64,000 nucleotides of DNA from Methanocaldococcus vulcanius M7 (GTDB lineage Archaea > AGJL01 > Methanococci > Methanococcales > Methanocaldococcaceae), in contig NC_013407.1 of the NCBI RefSeq assembly GCF_000024625.1, positions 1,302,001 to 1,366,000 of the forward strand, written 5' to 3'. Of the stretch, positions 9,655 to 19,454 are shown one piece after another (the first letter of the stretch is position 1; the number at the start of each line of letters is the position of its first letter). A model generated the notes under the pieces. That model was not told the DNA's origin and searched no databases. It saw only the letters and a list, made by a program, of their open reading frames with translations. A program made the position numbers and the translations under genes.

Positions 9655-10325
9655 GGGATATTAAAGAGTTTTATGAAACATGGAATGTAGAAGAACTTCC
9701 ACAGTATATAAAAATATTAATAAAATTTGCAGATGAGTTAATATTCGAAGAAATAAGTTCGATGTTAAGTGATTTTGAAGTTAAAGATCCCTTAGTGTTG
9801 GATTGTGGTTGTGGTTTTGGAACATTTTATCGATTAACAGAAACATTTAATACAATATATTTAGATATTTCATTAAATATGTTAAAAAAATTTACAAAAA
9901 CTGAGAGAAAGATCTGTGGAAATATATTGCATCTTCCTTTCAAAGATAAAACTTTCGATTTAATCCTTTGTATAAATGTTTTAGAGCACGTAGATAAATC
10001 AAAAGCTTTGAAAGAGATAAATAGGGTGCTAAAAGATAATGGCAGAGTTATCGTGGTAGTTGTAAATAAAAAATGTTTATTTAAGGAAGAAGTATTTAAT
10101 GATTTTAAGATATTCCACGAAACGATGGGTATTGATGATTTTAAAGTTGAATTTAAAATTTTAAAATATACTTCAACCTACTTTCTTCCTCCGATAGTTA
10201 AAATTCTACCAAGATCTGTGCTATCAAGGGTATTAAAACCTTGGAAGTGGATCGATAAAAGATTATCCAAAATTTTTAAAGGAAGGGGACAGTTTTTAAT
10301 TATTGAGTTAGAAAAATCAAGGTGA
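9651..10325 (+). CDS. Class I SAM-dependent methyltransferase
   Basis: 224 aa, Methyltransf_11 type. The SAM loop is VLDCGCGFGTFYRL near residues 46-58, and DISLNMLKKF follows the acidic residue at the end of beta 2. LPFKDKTFDLILCINVLEHV (motif III, the LEH signature) lies near 98-117. The substrate is unknown. The gene overlaps its upstream neighbour by four bases and lies five bases before pheA, so the three form an operon. The C-terminal half is basic and less conserved. Confidence 0.85.
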   Translation: MRDIKEFYETWNVEELPQYIKILIKFADELIFEEISSMLSDFEVKDPLVLDCGCGFGTFYRLTETFNTIYLDISLNMLKKFTKTERKICGNILHLPFKDKTFDLILCINVLEHVDKSKALKEINRVLKDNGRVIVVVVNKKCLFKEEVFNDFKIFHETMGIDDFKVEFKILKYTSTYFLPPIVKILPRSVLSRVLKPWKWIDKRLSKIFKGRGQFLIIELEKSR

Positions 10326-10329
10326 GATA

Positions 10330-11157
10330 TTGAAAACAATAAAAAATAAGATTTACACTCTACCGAAAGGCACTTACAGTGAAAGAGCAACAAAAAAGTT
10401 TTTGACATACTTGAATGGGAATTTTGAGATTAAATACTGTAATTCAATATATGATGTGTTTGAAAATGTTGATAATAGCGGATTTGGTGTTGTTCCAATT
10501 GAAAACTCAATTGAAGGTTCAGTTTCTCTAACACAAGATTTATTACTACAATTTAGAGAAGTTAATATAGTTGGAGAGTTGGCAATGGACATTCATCACA
10601 ATCTAATTGGATATGATAAAAACAAGATAGAGACCATTGTTTCTCATCCGCAGGCATTAGCTCAGTGTAGGGAGTATATTAAAAAACATGGTTGGAGTGT
10701 TAAAGCAGTGGAGAGCACTTCAGAAGCGGTTAAACTTGTTGCTGAATCCTCTAACGAAAAATTAGGGGCAATTGGATCGAAGGACTCTGCGAAACAATTT
10801 GGATTAAAAATACTTGAGGAGAATATTGAAGATTATAAAAATAATAAAACGAGATTTATCTTAATTGGAAAATCTGCCCTTTCTTTTAAAACCTGTCCAA
10901 ATAGATACAAAGTATCTATTGTTTTTGAGTTAAAGGAAGATAAACCGGGAGCTTTATACCATATTTTAAAAGAGTTCGCAGAGAGGAAGATAAATCTAAC
11001 AAGAATTGAATCAAGACCATCAAAAAAACGACTTGGAACTTACATATTTTATATTGACTTTGAAGATCCAGGAAAAAATTTAAAAGAAACGTTGGAATCT
11101 TTAAAAGAGCAAACAACGTTTATTTACGTTTTAGGAAGGTATCCTGTTCTATTATAA
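10330..11157 (+). CDS. pheA: Prephenate dehydratase
   Basis: Converts prephenate to phenylpyruvate in phenylalanine synthesis. At 275 aa it has the length of the monofunctional enzyme. The PDT domain shows ENSIEGSV near residue 58, the catalytic TRF motif (KTRFILIG) near 177, and a C-terminal ACT domain with GALYHILKEF and the ESRP phenylalanine-binding motif near 229. Feedback inhibition by phenylalanine is therefore expected. The start codon is TTG at 10330, set by GGTGAG ending four bases upstream. It is the last gene of a three-gene operon with a small unknown protein and a methyltransferase. Confidence 0.93.
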   Translation: MKTIKNKIYTLPKGTYSERATKKFLTYLNGNFEIKYCNSIYDVFENVDNSGFGVVPIENSIEGSVSLTQDLLLQFREVNIVGELAMDIHHNLIGYDKNKIETIVSHPQALAQCREYIKKHGWSVKAVESTSEAVKLVAESSNEKLGAIGSKDSAKQFGLKILEENIEDYKNNKTRFILIGKSALSFKTCPNRYKVSIVFELKEDKPGALYHILKEFAERKINLTRIESRPSKKRLGTYIFYIDFEDPGKNLKETLESLKEQTTFIYVLGRYPVLL

Positions 11158-11223
11158 TATAATAGATACAATAATTAGAATACACTTATGCCATAAATTA
11201 TGTAAAAAATATAACATTTGCAT

Positions 11224-12402
11224 TTATATTCGTCTAAATTCCTTATAAAAGATGTCAGTTGAGGGATGGATCTCTATAAAGTCATTATAAACATCCAACC
11301 CTTTGATAAACTGGGCAAAATATGGTAAAACCTCTGATGCAGGAATCGTTGAGATTGCCCCTACAACCTTTCCATTTTCATAGTATATTCTGTTTATTCC
11401 CACATCACTTAACACTTTAAAGAAATTGCCTTTTCCTACAGAGGATCTTATTGTTTTATGTTCTTTTGTTTGCTTTCCAACATAGGATAAAGTTAAAGAT
11501 AGACGAACAGTTTTTGGAATTAAATTGTATTTCACTTCTTTTAGTTTTAACCCATTAATCTCATTGTATATATTTTCAGCAACAGTCCTGCCCTCCATAC
11601 GAGATACTGGTGTATTTCCTCCACCATTTATGAGACAGTCCCCGCAAGCATAAGTGTTTTTTTCATTTAAAACCCTGAGGTATTTGTCTGTTTTAAATCT
11701 TCCTTTTCCTCCAATGGCTAAGATCTTTACGTAATCTTCATTATTTAAAAATTTTTTGAGTTCTTCCTCTTTATGTATTATTTTAAAATTTATTAACTTT
11801 TCCATTATATAATTCCGAATATCTTCATCAGTTATGTCTTTTAATATTCGAGATCGTGCATATAACACTACCTCGCTCCCAAAATCTGCAAATAATGACG
11901 CATACTCAACTCCAACTGTCCCTCCTCCAATAACAAGGATATTTTCAGGAAGATCTTTTAATTGTGGAATATCTTTATGAGTTAATACGTCCTCATATTC
12001 TCTAAATGTGTTTGTATAGATTTTTCCAGTAGCATAAACAGTATAATCATAATCATCCTCTTTATCTTTAAACTCTTTATATTTGATATTCACTCCTGCA
12101 TTTATCGTCTCTTTTTCCAATTTTTTTCTAATTCTTTTCTGAATTTTATTTATCTTCTCCTGTAATTCATTAAATTGAACTAACTCATCTAATTTTATTT
12201 TCTCTCCTTTTATACTGCTTAGTATATTTAAAACATCTGCCATCTCCCGAAGTCCTGTTATGTATGTGCAACCATAATTTAAACATGTTCCACCAATTTT
12301 ATCCTTCTCATACAGATCTACATCAATTCCTTTTTTAGATAGGGCTATTGCTGTGGTTCTTCCTGCAGGTCCTCCTCCAACAACTGCAACTTTTACATCC
12401 AT
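11224..12402 (-). CDS. FAD/NAD-dependent disulfide oxidoreductase (dihydrolipoamide dehydrogenase-like)
   Basis: 392 aa pyridine nucleotide-disulfide oxidoreductase. The FAD-binding GGGPAG is near residue 9, the redox-active CLNYGC pair is near 40-45, and the second Rossmann motif GGGTVGVEYA is near 158. FAD motif 2 (TYACGDC) is near 254, and the C-terminal dimerisation region ends with IHPSTDIF. It is shorter than classical dihydrolipoamide dehydrogenases (450-470 aa), and methanogens lack the classical 2-oxoacid dehydrogenase complexes, so the true partner is unknown. GGAGG precedes the ATG. It is the last gene downstream of trpS on the minus strand. Confidence 0.85.
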   Translation of the reverse strand: MDVKVAVVGGGPAGRTTAIALSKKGIDVDLYEKDKIGGTCLNYGCTYITGLREMADVLNILSSIKGEKIKLDELVQFNELQEKINKIQKRIRKKLEKETINAGVNIKYKEFKDKEDDYDYTVYATGKIYTNTFREYEDVLTHKDIPQLKDLPENILVIGGGTVGVEYASLFADFGSEVVLYARSRILKDITDEDIRNYIMEKLINFKIIHKEEELKKFLNNEDYVKILAIGGKGRFKTDKYLRVLNEKNTYACGDCLINGGGNTPVSRMEGRTVAENIYNEINGLKLKEVKYNLIPKTVRLSLTLSYVGKQTKEHKTIRSSVGKGNFFKVLSDVGINRIYYENGKVVGAISTIPASEVLPYFAQFIKGLDVYNDFIEIHPSTDIFYKEFRRI

Positions 12403-12450
12403 ACTTTTAACCTCCCATCAATATTAACTATAATCACAGCACAAAAATTA

Positions 12451-13554
12451 TTAAATCTTTCTTTCCAAGATCTTCGTGGCTATTTCTTTTGCCTGTTCTC
12501 TTCTTTCTTTTAAATCGTTTAAAAATTCCACTACCTTCTCATAAGCCATTTTTTTGCATTTTCCGCAAGTTAATTCCCCACTTCTACACTTTTGATATAT
12601 CTCTGCTAACTCTCTGTCATCTAATATTAAGTGATACAAAAACAACTCGTAAATCACACATTCATCTGGATTTCCTCCAAACTTTCTATGTTCTTCCAAT
12701 GTTTCTCTTCCCCCTGTTTTAGCAGAAAATATCTTCTTTTTAACAATTTCTGGACTATCAGTTAGAAATATCGCTGTCTCTGGTTTTGAAGAGCTCATCT
12801 TACCTCCCAATAATCCAGTCATAAATCTGTGGTAGGTTGAAGAAGGAGGGATAAATCTAAACTCCTTTGCTCTATTTGCAATATCTCTCGTTAATCTTAT
12901 ATGCGGATCTTGATCAATTCCAACAGGAACAATAACTGGTTTTGGCTCGGGATTTAGGTTTTTATCAACTTGTGGATGTAGAATATCTGCAACTTGAATT
13001 ATCGGGGCAAAGACGTGTCCCATATTGGTCTCTCCTTTAAATCCATATATTGCTCTCATTTCGCTCCAATTTGTTCTTTTTGATAATATAAAAGCTAAAT
13101 CTTTAACTTTTTGATATTTAGATTGTAAGTAAACATTTATTTTATCTGGATCTAATCCAAGAGCAATATAGTTGGTTATATATTCGTTTAAAGCGAGTTC
13201 TTTTGTTTTCTCAAAACTCATGTTTCTTGCCCAGTATGCCTCTAAATCAGCTATTGGAATGTTTATATTGTCAGTGTATTTTTGATAAAATTTTAATAAA
13301 TCCACGACCATCTTATGTCCAAAATGCATTTTACCTGAGGGCATCATTCCGCTAACAACAGCAAAATCCTTTCCGTGTTTTATTGCATCTACTATTCTTT
13401 CAAAGTCCCTATGTCCCAAAATAATATTCCTTCTAAAAAAATGATGTTCTTTTTTTAAATCGCCTAAAACATCAGATATTGGCTTAACTCCAAACTGTTC
13501 CATCGTTTTTTTATAATCAATAACAGCAGGGGTTTCCCAGGGTGTTAACTCCAT
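12451..13554 (-). CDS. trpS: Tryptophanyl-tRNA synthetase
   Basis: Class I synthetase, archaeal/eukaryotic subtype, 367 aa. The N-terminal segment LTPWETPAVIDY is typical of archaeal TrpRS. The HIGH motif appears as KMHFGH near residue 80 and the KMSKS motif as GGKMSSSKPET near 252. The C-terminal part has CGKCKK near 335. A GTG at 13563 is in frame, but GGTGG just upstream of the ATG at 13554 marks the start. The oxidoreductase gene follows after 48 bases on the same strand. Confidence 0.95.
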   Translation of the reverse strand: MELTPWETPAVIDYKKTMEQFGVKPISDVLGDLKKEHHFFRRNIILGHRDFERIVDAIKHGKDFAVVSGMMPSGKMHFGHKMVVDLLKFYQKYTDNINIPIADLEAYWARNMSFEKTKELALNEYITNYIALGLDPDKINVYLQSKYQKVKDLAFILSKRTNWSEMRAIYGFKGETNMGHVFAPIIQVADILHPQVDKNLNPEPKPVIVPVGIDQDPHIRLTRDIANRAKEFRFIPPSSTYHRFMTGLLGGKMSSSKPETAIFLTDSPEIVKKKIFSAKTGGRETLEEHRKFGGNPDECVIYELFLYHLILDDRELAEIYQKCRSGELTCGKCKKMAYEKVVEFLNDLKERREQAKEIATKILERKI

Positions 13555-13757
13555 ACTTTCCACCTATATAACTTATTTAAATTTATTAATTTAAAAATTA
13601 AATTTATTAATAAGTTTTTACAATTGTTTAGTTTCATTTTATATTAAATTATTTATAAATTATTCTTGATTGCAAATTACCGAGTGTTAAATTATATAAT
13701 TCCAAAGTGAATATTTTCATAAACTTTTTTGTTAACTGGATAAGTATGGGTGAAAAT

Positions 13758-14360
13758 GTGAAGTTTTTAGAGGACAAAAAAAGAGTGTTAACAAATTTAG
13801 AACTCGCAATAAAAGAAAATTTGGTTGATGAAGAAATTATTCCGATCTTAAAGATAATAAATGACCTTGACTTTTGCTATACTACATCAAGTTGTATCGG
13901 AAGAGTGGGAGTAATTGAAATTCCAAAAGATAAAAATCCAAAGATATATTCGAAATGGGTTGGGAAGTGGCACCATTATGCAAAATATGATGAGTTGTTC
14001 AACGCTTTAAAGAACTGGAAAGATAAGGAGGAAGCAAAAAATACTATGGCAATATTTGTAATGAATCCTCCAATAATACACATCGCTTGTAAAGATCTAT
14101 ACTCTGCTAAAAAAATGCTTGATTTAGCAATACATTCGGGATTAAAGGCATCATCAATAAAGTCAGTTTCAGAGAGGAGGATAATAGTTGAGATCTTACC
14201 AACTCATAAGGTTGATGCTCCGATAGGAGAGGATGGAAAACTCTTTGTTGATGAAGATTATTTAAAATTTCTGTTGGATTATGGAAATTTAAAACTTAAA
14301 AAAGCGAGATCTGTGTTGATGAGATGGGTGGATAATTTAACAACTCAATTTAATAAATAA
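13758..14360 (+). CDS. taw3: tRNA(Phe) wybutosine-pathway N4-methyltransferase Taw3 (TYW3 family)
   Basis: TYW3-family enzyme that methylates N4 of the tricyclic base at position 37 of tRNA-Phe. Diagnostic pieces are TTSSCIGRVGV near residue 42, KWHHYAKYDEL near 71, and MNPPIIHIACKD near 100. Start choice: ATG at 13746 is in frame, but GGTGA at 13749-13753 is placed for the GTG at 13758, giving 200 aa. A still longer open frame reaches back to 13707. The gene sits alone between trpS (divergent) and the DUF1931 gene (convergent). Confidence 0.88.
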   Translation: MKFLEDKKRVLTNLELAIKENLVDEEIIPILKIINDLDFCYTTSSCIGRVGVIEIPKDKNPKIYSKWVGKWHHYAKYDELFNALKNWKDKEEAKNTMAIFVMNPPIIHIACKDLYSAKKMLDLAIHSGLKASSIKSVSERRIIVEILPTHKVDAPIGEDGKLFVDEDYLKFLLDYGNLKLKKARSVLMRWVDNLTTQFNK

Positions 14361-14417
14361 ATTTATAAAAAAGAAAATAGAAAATAAAAAAATAAAAAAG
14401 TTAAATGAGCAAAGGAA

Positions 14418-14879
14418 TTATAATGTATAATCAAGAACTTTTTTTGCTTCTTCTATATGTTCTTTTCTTATTCTCTCAATATCCTCGTGAAGTGCTTTTA
14501 TAACTCTTCCAATAATTATAAATATTGTTCCTGTTATTAAGGGTAGGTTATCTACAACTATATCATCGAGAGGTAAATCTCCAGGTATTTTCTTCATAAC
14601 ATACTTTTTAATTGTCTCTGCTACAATATTTTCTTCTTCAATAATGCTTTTGAATAAATCCATTGAATTTAAAAACCCTTTTGTTAATGGAATGTGTCTC
14701 ATTTTTATGATCTTTGCGTTTTCTTCTTTTGCATTTCTGTGAGCAACTTCAAACAGATCAGCCAATTTCTTTTCAACTACATCCATAATATCTTCTGCTT
14801 CTGTTTTATACAGATCAATCTCACAGGTTGTTTTCATTATCTTTTTAAGTTGTGGGTATGGAATTATCATCTCTGCCAT
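14418..14879 (-). CDS. DUF1931 histone-fold protein
   Basis: 153 aa. The repeated helical pattern with short strap loops, including [22 protein letters not shown]-like [23 protein letters not shown], and a second unit near residues 85-145, matches the DUF1931 family. These proteins carry two fused histone folds and are related to archaeal histones; the DNA-packing or other role is not established. The ATG at 14879 follows GGGAG by three bases; an in-frame ATG at 14891 lacks a ribosome site. Confidence 0.8.
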   Translation of the reverse strand: MAEMIIPYPQLKKIMKTTCEIDLYKTEAEDIMDVVEKKLADLFEVAHRNAKEENAKIIKMRHIPLTKGFLNSMDLFKSIIEEENIVAETIKKYVMKKIPGDLPLDDIVVDNLPLITGTIFIIIGRVIKALHEDIERIRKEHIEEAKKVLDYTL

Positions 14880-15078
14880 AATCTCCCTCATAAAATTGTT
14901 TTGTTTATAAGAATACATTTTCGAAACTTATATATAAATGTTTCCTTTGTAGTTCTCATAATTGTCATTTTTAAATTTTTAATTTTATTGTGAGATAGGG
15001 TATATAAACAAATATATAAACGAATCATATATAAATAAATACGGTTTTGCTTTCTCGTTCGACCTATCAAATTATTAA

Positions 15079-16371
15079 TTAATCCTTCCTATCTAAAAAC
15101 TCTCTCAAAACAGAAGTGGCATAATTTCCTTTCTTTAAACAAAATTTAAGAACATATGAGTTATCTTCAATACAATATGAGAGATTATATATCCTCTCGA
15201 TCATAGTTCTCCTACCACCTACAAACGATCCAAATTCTCCAATTTTAAATTTCTCAGGAGAAAGATATTCTCTTTCGTAAACTTCTCGCTCAATTTCTCC
15301 CTGTATTCCTGATGCAAAGTTTGTTTTGTATCCAAATAACGCCCCACTTGGAAGCCCATCTATCAAAACATCCCCTTCCAACGGTAAAAATCCATAATCA
15401 GATCTCATATTAACTATCTCATTAAATAGATATGATTGATATGCATTTACAAACATACATCTCAAATGAGGGGGAAGTATCATAAACGCTTTTTGATAAT
15501 TTCCTGTCTCTAAATATCGTTTTATCATCCTTCTTTCATAAAAAAATACCTTTGGAAAGCGTTTATACGCCTCTTTGAAATTTTCTTCATCAACTAACGA
15601 TCTCGCTAATTTTGATCGCTCGTCATCATATGGCAGAGGAGTTCCACAGTAGAGGTGAAATGCCGATTCCCAATCCCTTTCTACAATAAACTTTCCTACA
15701 ATATGAGTTATAGGCCTCGTAGTTCCAAATCTTTGAATTCCATAGTAATTTATAAAGTATTTTAAACGACAGAGATCATTTACTACTTTTTTTAAATCTT
15801 CTCCTTTAAGTATCGGATCTCCAACTCTAACTGTAAATCTATTTCCCCAAAGATCCCCTAATCTTATTTTTCTATTTGTTTTTTGAAAATCTCTCAATAT
15901 TATTCCTTTAATTTTTATTTTTTTTAAATCTTCCAACTTCACATTAAAACATCCAACCCTTTGAGTAGTTATTGCATATTTATCCTTATTTCCTGCAAAT
16001 CCAAAATGTTTTCTTTGCTTTCCCACCCTGTTAGCTATCTCCCTAATTGCATCTAACGTTGTCCAGTTTTTCTTTTCCAAGGTAAAATGTATGAAGGTTC
16101 CTTTCCAATCTTCTTCATCTTTAAATTCTATACTCTTTCCAACTTCTAATATCGTTCCATCCAACATTATCTCTTCTACGACAAAATCTTCAGGATACTT
16201 TTTTATCACTCCTCCAGTATACAAGTTAGCCAAATATTTATTCATATTTAGAGGCATATCTTTTAATTGTTCTTTAATTTTAGAGTCCCTAAATTTTTTT
16301 CTATATTTTAGTAATTTTTCCTTTAAATTCTTATTACTTTCTTCTTTTCTTTTTTGTATTAAAAAATTCAT
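15079..16371 (-). CDS. truD: tRNA pseudouridine synthase TruD
   Basis: Makes pseudouridine 13 in tRNAs. At 430 aa it has the archaeal length with an N-terminal basic extension. The catalytic aspartate lies in FAGNKDKYAITTQ near residues 142-154. The conserved motifs LGDLWGNRFTVRV (near 191) and NYYGIQRFG (near 227) follow, with the inserted TRUD domain after them (LPHLRCMFVNAYQSYLFNEI near 300). GTGATCGGTT precedes the ATG. It is divergent from the small gene at 16578. Confidence 0.95.
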   Translation of the reverse strand: MNFLIQKRKEESNKNLKEKLLKYRKKFRDSKIKEQLKDMPLNMNKYLANLYTGGVIKKYPEDFVVEEIMLDGTILEVGKSIEFKDEEDWKGTFIHFTLEKKNWTTLDAIREIANRVGKQRKHFGFAGNKDKYAITTQRVGCFNVKLEDLKKIKIKGIILRDFQKTNRKIRLGDLWGNRFTVRVGDPILKGEDLKKVVNDLCRLKYFINYYGIQRFGTTRPITHIVGKFIVERDWESAFHLYCGTPLPYDDERSKLARSLVDEENFKEAYKRFPKVFFYERRMIKRYLETGNYQKAFMILPPHLRCMFVNAYQSYLFNEIVNMRSDYGFLPLEGDVLIDGLPSGALFGYKTNFASGIQGEIEREVYEREYLSPEKFKIGEFGSFVGGRRTMIERIYNLSYCIEDNSYVLKFCLKKGNYATSVLREFLDRKD

Positions 16372-16577
16372 AACCGATCACCAAAAAATTGTAATCAATA
16401 AATAATTAAATAAATTAAATGAATAGGGGTGGTAAACACAAGTTATTAAGAAAGGGCATTTGTAATAATTAATTTTGGCTTAATGGTTTAATTATATTTG
16501 ATACAATTAACAAATTAATAATTAAATAATTAACAACACGAACATTAATTCAACATATCCAATTTTCAGGTGGAAAC

Positions 16578-16895
16578 ATGAGACCGCAAGATGTTTGGAG
16601 AGAACTATTAGAAATTGCAAAATTGTATTATGATGATGATAAGGTCTTTTACTCTAAAACAAAGAGGGGCGTTTATAAAATAAAAAGTTTTAGTAAGGAC
16701 AAGATCGTTATAAAAAAACTGAGGGGAAGAGTTGATGAGATTTTAACTAAAAAAAGATTTATTGAAAATTGGGATAGAATTGTCTATGGGGTTGAATGGA
16801 ACATTCCAACGGCTGTAAAGTCGTTTTTAAAATTGCATCCAAAAATACGTGAAAATGAGGATGGAAGCTTAATATTCCACGTAGGAGAAGCATAA
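16578..16895 (+). CDS. Conserved hypothetical protein
   Basis: 105 aa with a strong GGTGGAAAC ribosome site. Not recognised. The protein is basic, with a helix at residues 3-20 (PQDVWRELLEIAKLYY), then a beta-rich lysine-dense middle (VYKIKSFSKDKIVIKKLRGR), then a second helix. This layout would suit a small nucleic-acid-binding protein, but that is only an impression. It lies between truD (divergent) and a C2H2 mini-protein (convergent). Confidence 0.7.
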   Translation: MRPQDVWRELLEIAKLYYDDDKVFYSKTKRGVYKIKSFSKDKIVIKKLRGRVDEILTKKRFIENWDRIVYGVEWNIPTAVKSFLKLHPKIRENEDGSLIFHVGEA

Positions 16896-16941
16896 CAAAA
16901 TATAAACTGCTAAAATAGAGAAATATTTTTAGAATTATTAA

Positions 16942-17082
16942 TTATTGAGATAAAAGATGTCTATGTGCTTTGTTAACGTGTTTAGTATAATCCTTTGAGT
17001 ATCTAAATAATTTTCCACATCTTGGACATCTAAAAAATACTTCTCCATCTCTTCCAACGATTTTCTCAGCTTTCAACCTCAA
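16942..17082 (-). CDS. Small C2H2 zinc-finger protein (46 aa)
   Basis: A short gene read by hand on the minus strand. It encodes 46 aa containing [22 protein letters not shown] at two overlapping halves: C-x2-C at residues 19 and 22, then H35 and H40, giving C-x2-C-x12-H-x4-H, a textbook C2H2 finger. The start is TTG at 17082, preceded by GGGGTGAG at 17086-17093 (minus strand), a strong ribosome site; a second TTG at 17076 is less well spaced. The finger is flanked by basic residues. Single-finger mini-proteins are known in archaea, mostly without known function. DNA or RNA binding is likely. Confidence 0.8.
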   Translation of the reverse strand: MRLKAEKIVGRDGEVFFRCPRCGKLFRYSKDYTKHVNKAHRHLLSQ

Positions 17083-17282
17083 ACTCTCACCCCTTAACCA
17101 TTTTTTACTTCCTTATTTGTTAGATGTGATCATGTCAATTAAAGAATAAAGCAAGGGTATTTAATCAAAGAGAATCACACTAATATACAATTACTTACAT
17201 ATTAATAATATTACAATACTGCATTCCAACATTGAATATATGCCATTACCAAATAAAAATTTTTCTCTAATAGGGGGATATT

Positions 17283-19385
17283 ATGGATTTAAAGTATATG
17301 TTCTACCCAAGATCCGTGGCAGTTATTGGAGCCACAAACAGAGAAGGGAAAGTCGGTTATGCAATAATGAAAAACTTAGAAAATTTTAATGGGAGAGTTT
17401 ATCCTGTAAATCCAAAGTATGATGAGGTCTTAGGACTAAAATGCTATAAATCTGTTTTAGATATAGAAGATGAGATTGACTTAGCAATTATTGTGGTTCC
17501 TAATGTTGTAGTTCCGCAAGTATTGGAGGAGTGTGGGAAAAAAGGGGTTAAAAGTGCAGTAATAATAAGCGCTGGGTTTTCAGAAGTTGGAAACTATGAA
17601 TTAGAAGAAAAGATCAAAGAGATTGCGAAAAGATATAATATTAGGATCATAGGCCCCAACTGTTTAGGGATAATGAACACACATATAAATTTAAACGCCA
17701 CATTCGCCAAAGTATTTCCACCAAAAGGAGGGGTTTCGATAATATCTCAAAGTGGGGCTGTTTTAAATGCCATCTTAGACATTGCTCCTCTATTAAATAT
17801 TGGATTTTCAAAAGTTGTTAGTATTGGAAATAAGGTAGATGTTCAGGAAAGTGATTTAATGGAATATTTTTTAAATGATGAAGATACAAAAATGGTTGTC
17901 TTATATATTGAGGGGCTAAAAGATAAAAGATTTTTAAATGTGGCTAAAAAACTATCTAAGAAAAAACCAATAATCGCTTTAAAATCAGGAAGAACAGATG
18001 TCGGTAAAAAGGCAGCAAAATCCCACACTGGATCCTTAGCAGGCGAAGATGAGATCTACGAAGCGGTTTTTAAAGAATCAGGGATAGTTAGGGCATATAC
18101 ATTTGAAGAGTTAGTAGATCTTATTCATATTTTTTCCACCCAACCAACAATAAATTCGAACGAAATTGGAATAATAACCAACGCTGGTGGATTTGGGGTC
18201 TTAGCAGCAGATAGTTGTGTTGATTATGGAATGAAACTTGCCAATTTTGAAGATTCAACAGTAGAAACTCTAAAAAATATCTTACCAAAAACTGCCACGA
18301 TTTCAAACCCACTTGATATAATTGGAGATGCCACACCTGAAAGATATAAAAAAGTAGTGGACGTTCTTTCAAAGGATAAGAATGTGAAAGGACTTCTGGT
18401 TATTTTAACACCTCAAGAGATGACAAAACCGTTAGAAGTAGCAAAATCAATAATAGAGGTTAAAACTACCCATGAAGATCTAAAACTTAAACCGTTAATT
18501 ACATCATTTGTTGGTGGGGTCTCAGTAAAAGGAGCAAAAAGTTATTTAAGAAAGAATGGAATTCCCTCTTACATAACCCCTGAAAATGGAATAAAAGCAC
18601 TTTCTTATCTATATAAATATTCCCTATTGAAAGTTAAAGAGGAATACGACGAGTACGTTCAAAAAGTTAGAGAAGAATTTTCAAAAATAAAAAAAGAAAA
18701 CGAAGAAACTATTAAAAAATTGTTATCAAACCCTAACGAGTATAATGTAAAAAGTGTTTTAAAAATATATGGATTTCCAGTTCCAGAAGGATACTTAGTC
18801 AAAAGTGAAGATGAAGCAGAGCTCTACTGTAAAAAATTGGGAAAATGTGTTATGAAGATCGTCTCACCACAGATATTGCACAAAACAGATGCTAAAGGAG
18901 TTATTATAAAACCAGAAAATCCAAGGGAGGCATTTAGAACTTTAATTGAAAATGCAAAACGTTATGCTGAAGAGAAGGGCATTAAGGACTTAAAGATCGA
19001 TGGGGTTTTAGTTGAGGAATATATAGAAAAAGAGAAAATGGAAATTATCATAGGATCTAAAAGAGATAAAATATTTGGATCTGTTGTTATGGTAGGATTA
19101 GGGGGAGTTTTTGTAGAAGTTCTAAAGGATGTAAGTTTTGGAATATCCCCAATAACGAGGGATTTTGCATATGAGATGCTAAAAAGTTTAAAATCATATA
19201 AAGTTTTAGAAGGAGTCAGAGGAAGGCCAAGAAAAGACATTGAGTTTGTGGTTGACTGTTTAATAAAAATAGGCGTGTTTATGGATATTCATGAAGAGAT
19301 AAAAGAGATGGATCTAAATCCTGTTTTCGTATTTAATGACGGAGAGGGAGGATGTATAGGAGATGCTAAGATAATATTGGAATAA
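17283..19385 (+). CDS. ADP-forming acetate/acyl-CoA synthetase, fused alpha-beta
   Basis: 700 aa, the alpha and beta parts in one chain. The N-terminal CoA-binding Rossmann domain runs over residues ~1-130 (VAVIGATNREGKVGYA). Two succinyl-CoA-ligase-like domains follow, with the phosphohistidine loop KSHTGSLAGED near 247. A C-terminal ATP-grasp domain covers ~480-700 (VMKIVSPQILHKTDAKGV, VEEYIEKEKMEIIIGSKRD). The reaction is acyl-CoA + ADP + Pi to acid + CoA + ATP. In a methanogen it could run toward ATP from acetyl-CoA or aryl-acetyl-CoA. GGGGG lies five bases before the ATG. Confidence 0.93.
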   Translation: MDLKYMFYPRSVAVIGATNREGKVGYAIMKNLENFNGRVYPVNPKYDEVLGLKCYKSVLDIEDEIDLAIIVVPNVVVPQVLEECGKKGVKSAVIISAGFSEVGNYELEEKIKEIAKRYNIRIIGPNCLGIMNTHINLNATFAKVFPPKGGVSIISQSGAVLNAILDIAPLLNIGFSKVVSIGNKVDVQESDLMEYFLNDEDTKMVVLYIEGLKDKRFLNVAKKLSKKKPIIALKSGRTDVGKKAAKSHTGSLAGEDEIYEAVFKESGIVRAYTFEELVDLIHIFSTQPTINSNEIGIITNAGGFGVLAADSCVDYGMKLANFEDSTVETLKNILPKTATISNPLDIIGDATPERYKKVVDVLSKDKNVKGLLVILTPQEMTKPLEVAKSIIEVKTTHEDLKLKPLITSFVGGVSVKGAKSYLRKNGIPSYITPENGIKALSYLYKYSLLKVKEEYDEYVQKVREEFSKIKKENEETIKKLLSNPNEYNVKSVLKIYGFPVPEGYLVKSEDEAELYCKKLGKCVMKIVSPQILHKTDAKGVIIKPENPREAFRTLIENAKRYAEEKGIKDLKIDGVLVEEYIEKEKMEIIIGSKRDKIFGSVVMVGLGGVFVEVLKDVSFGISPITRDFAYEMLKSLKSYKVLEGVRGRPRKDIEFVVDCLIKIGVFMDIHEEIKEMDLNPVFVFNDGEGGCIGDAKIILE

Positions 19386-19454
19386 CAAAACTAAACGATT
19401 TAAAATAAGTAAAAAAATAAGTAAAAATAATGAAATAAATAAAAAATGATATGA

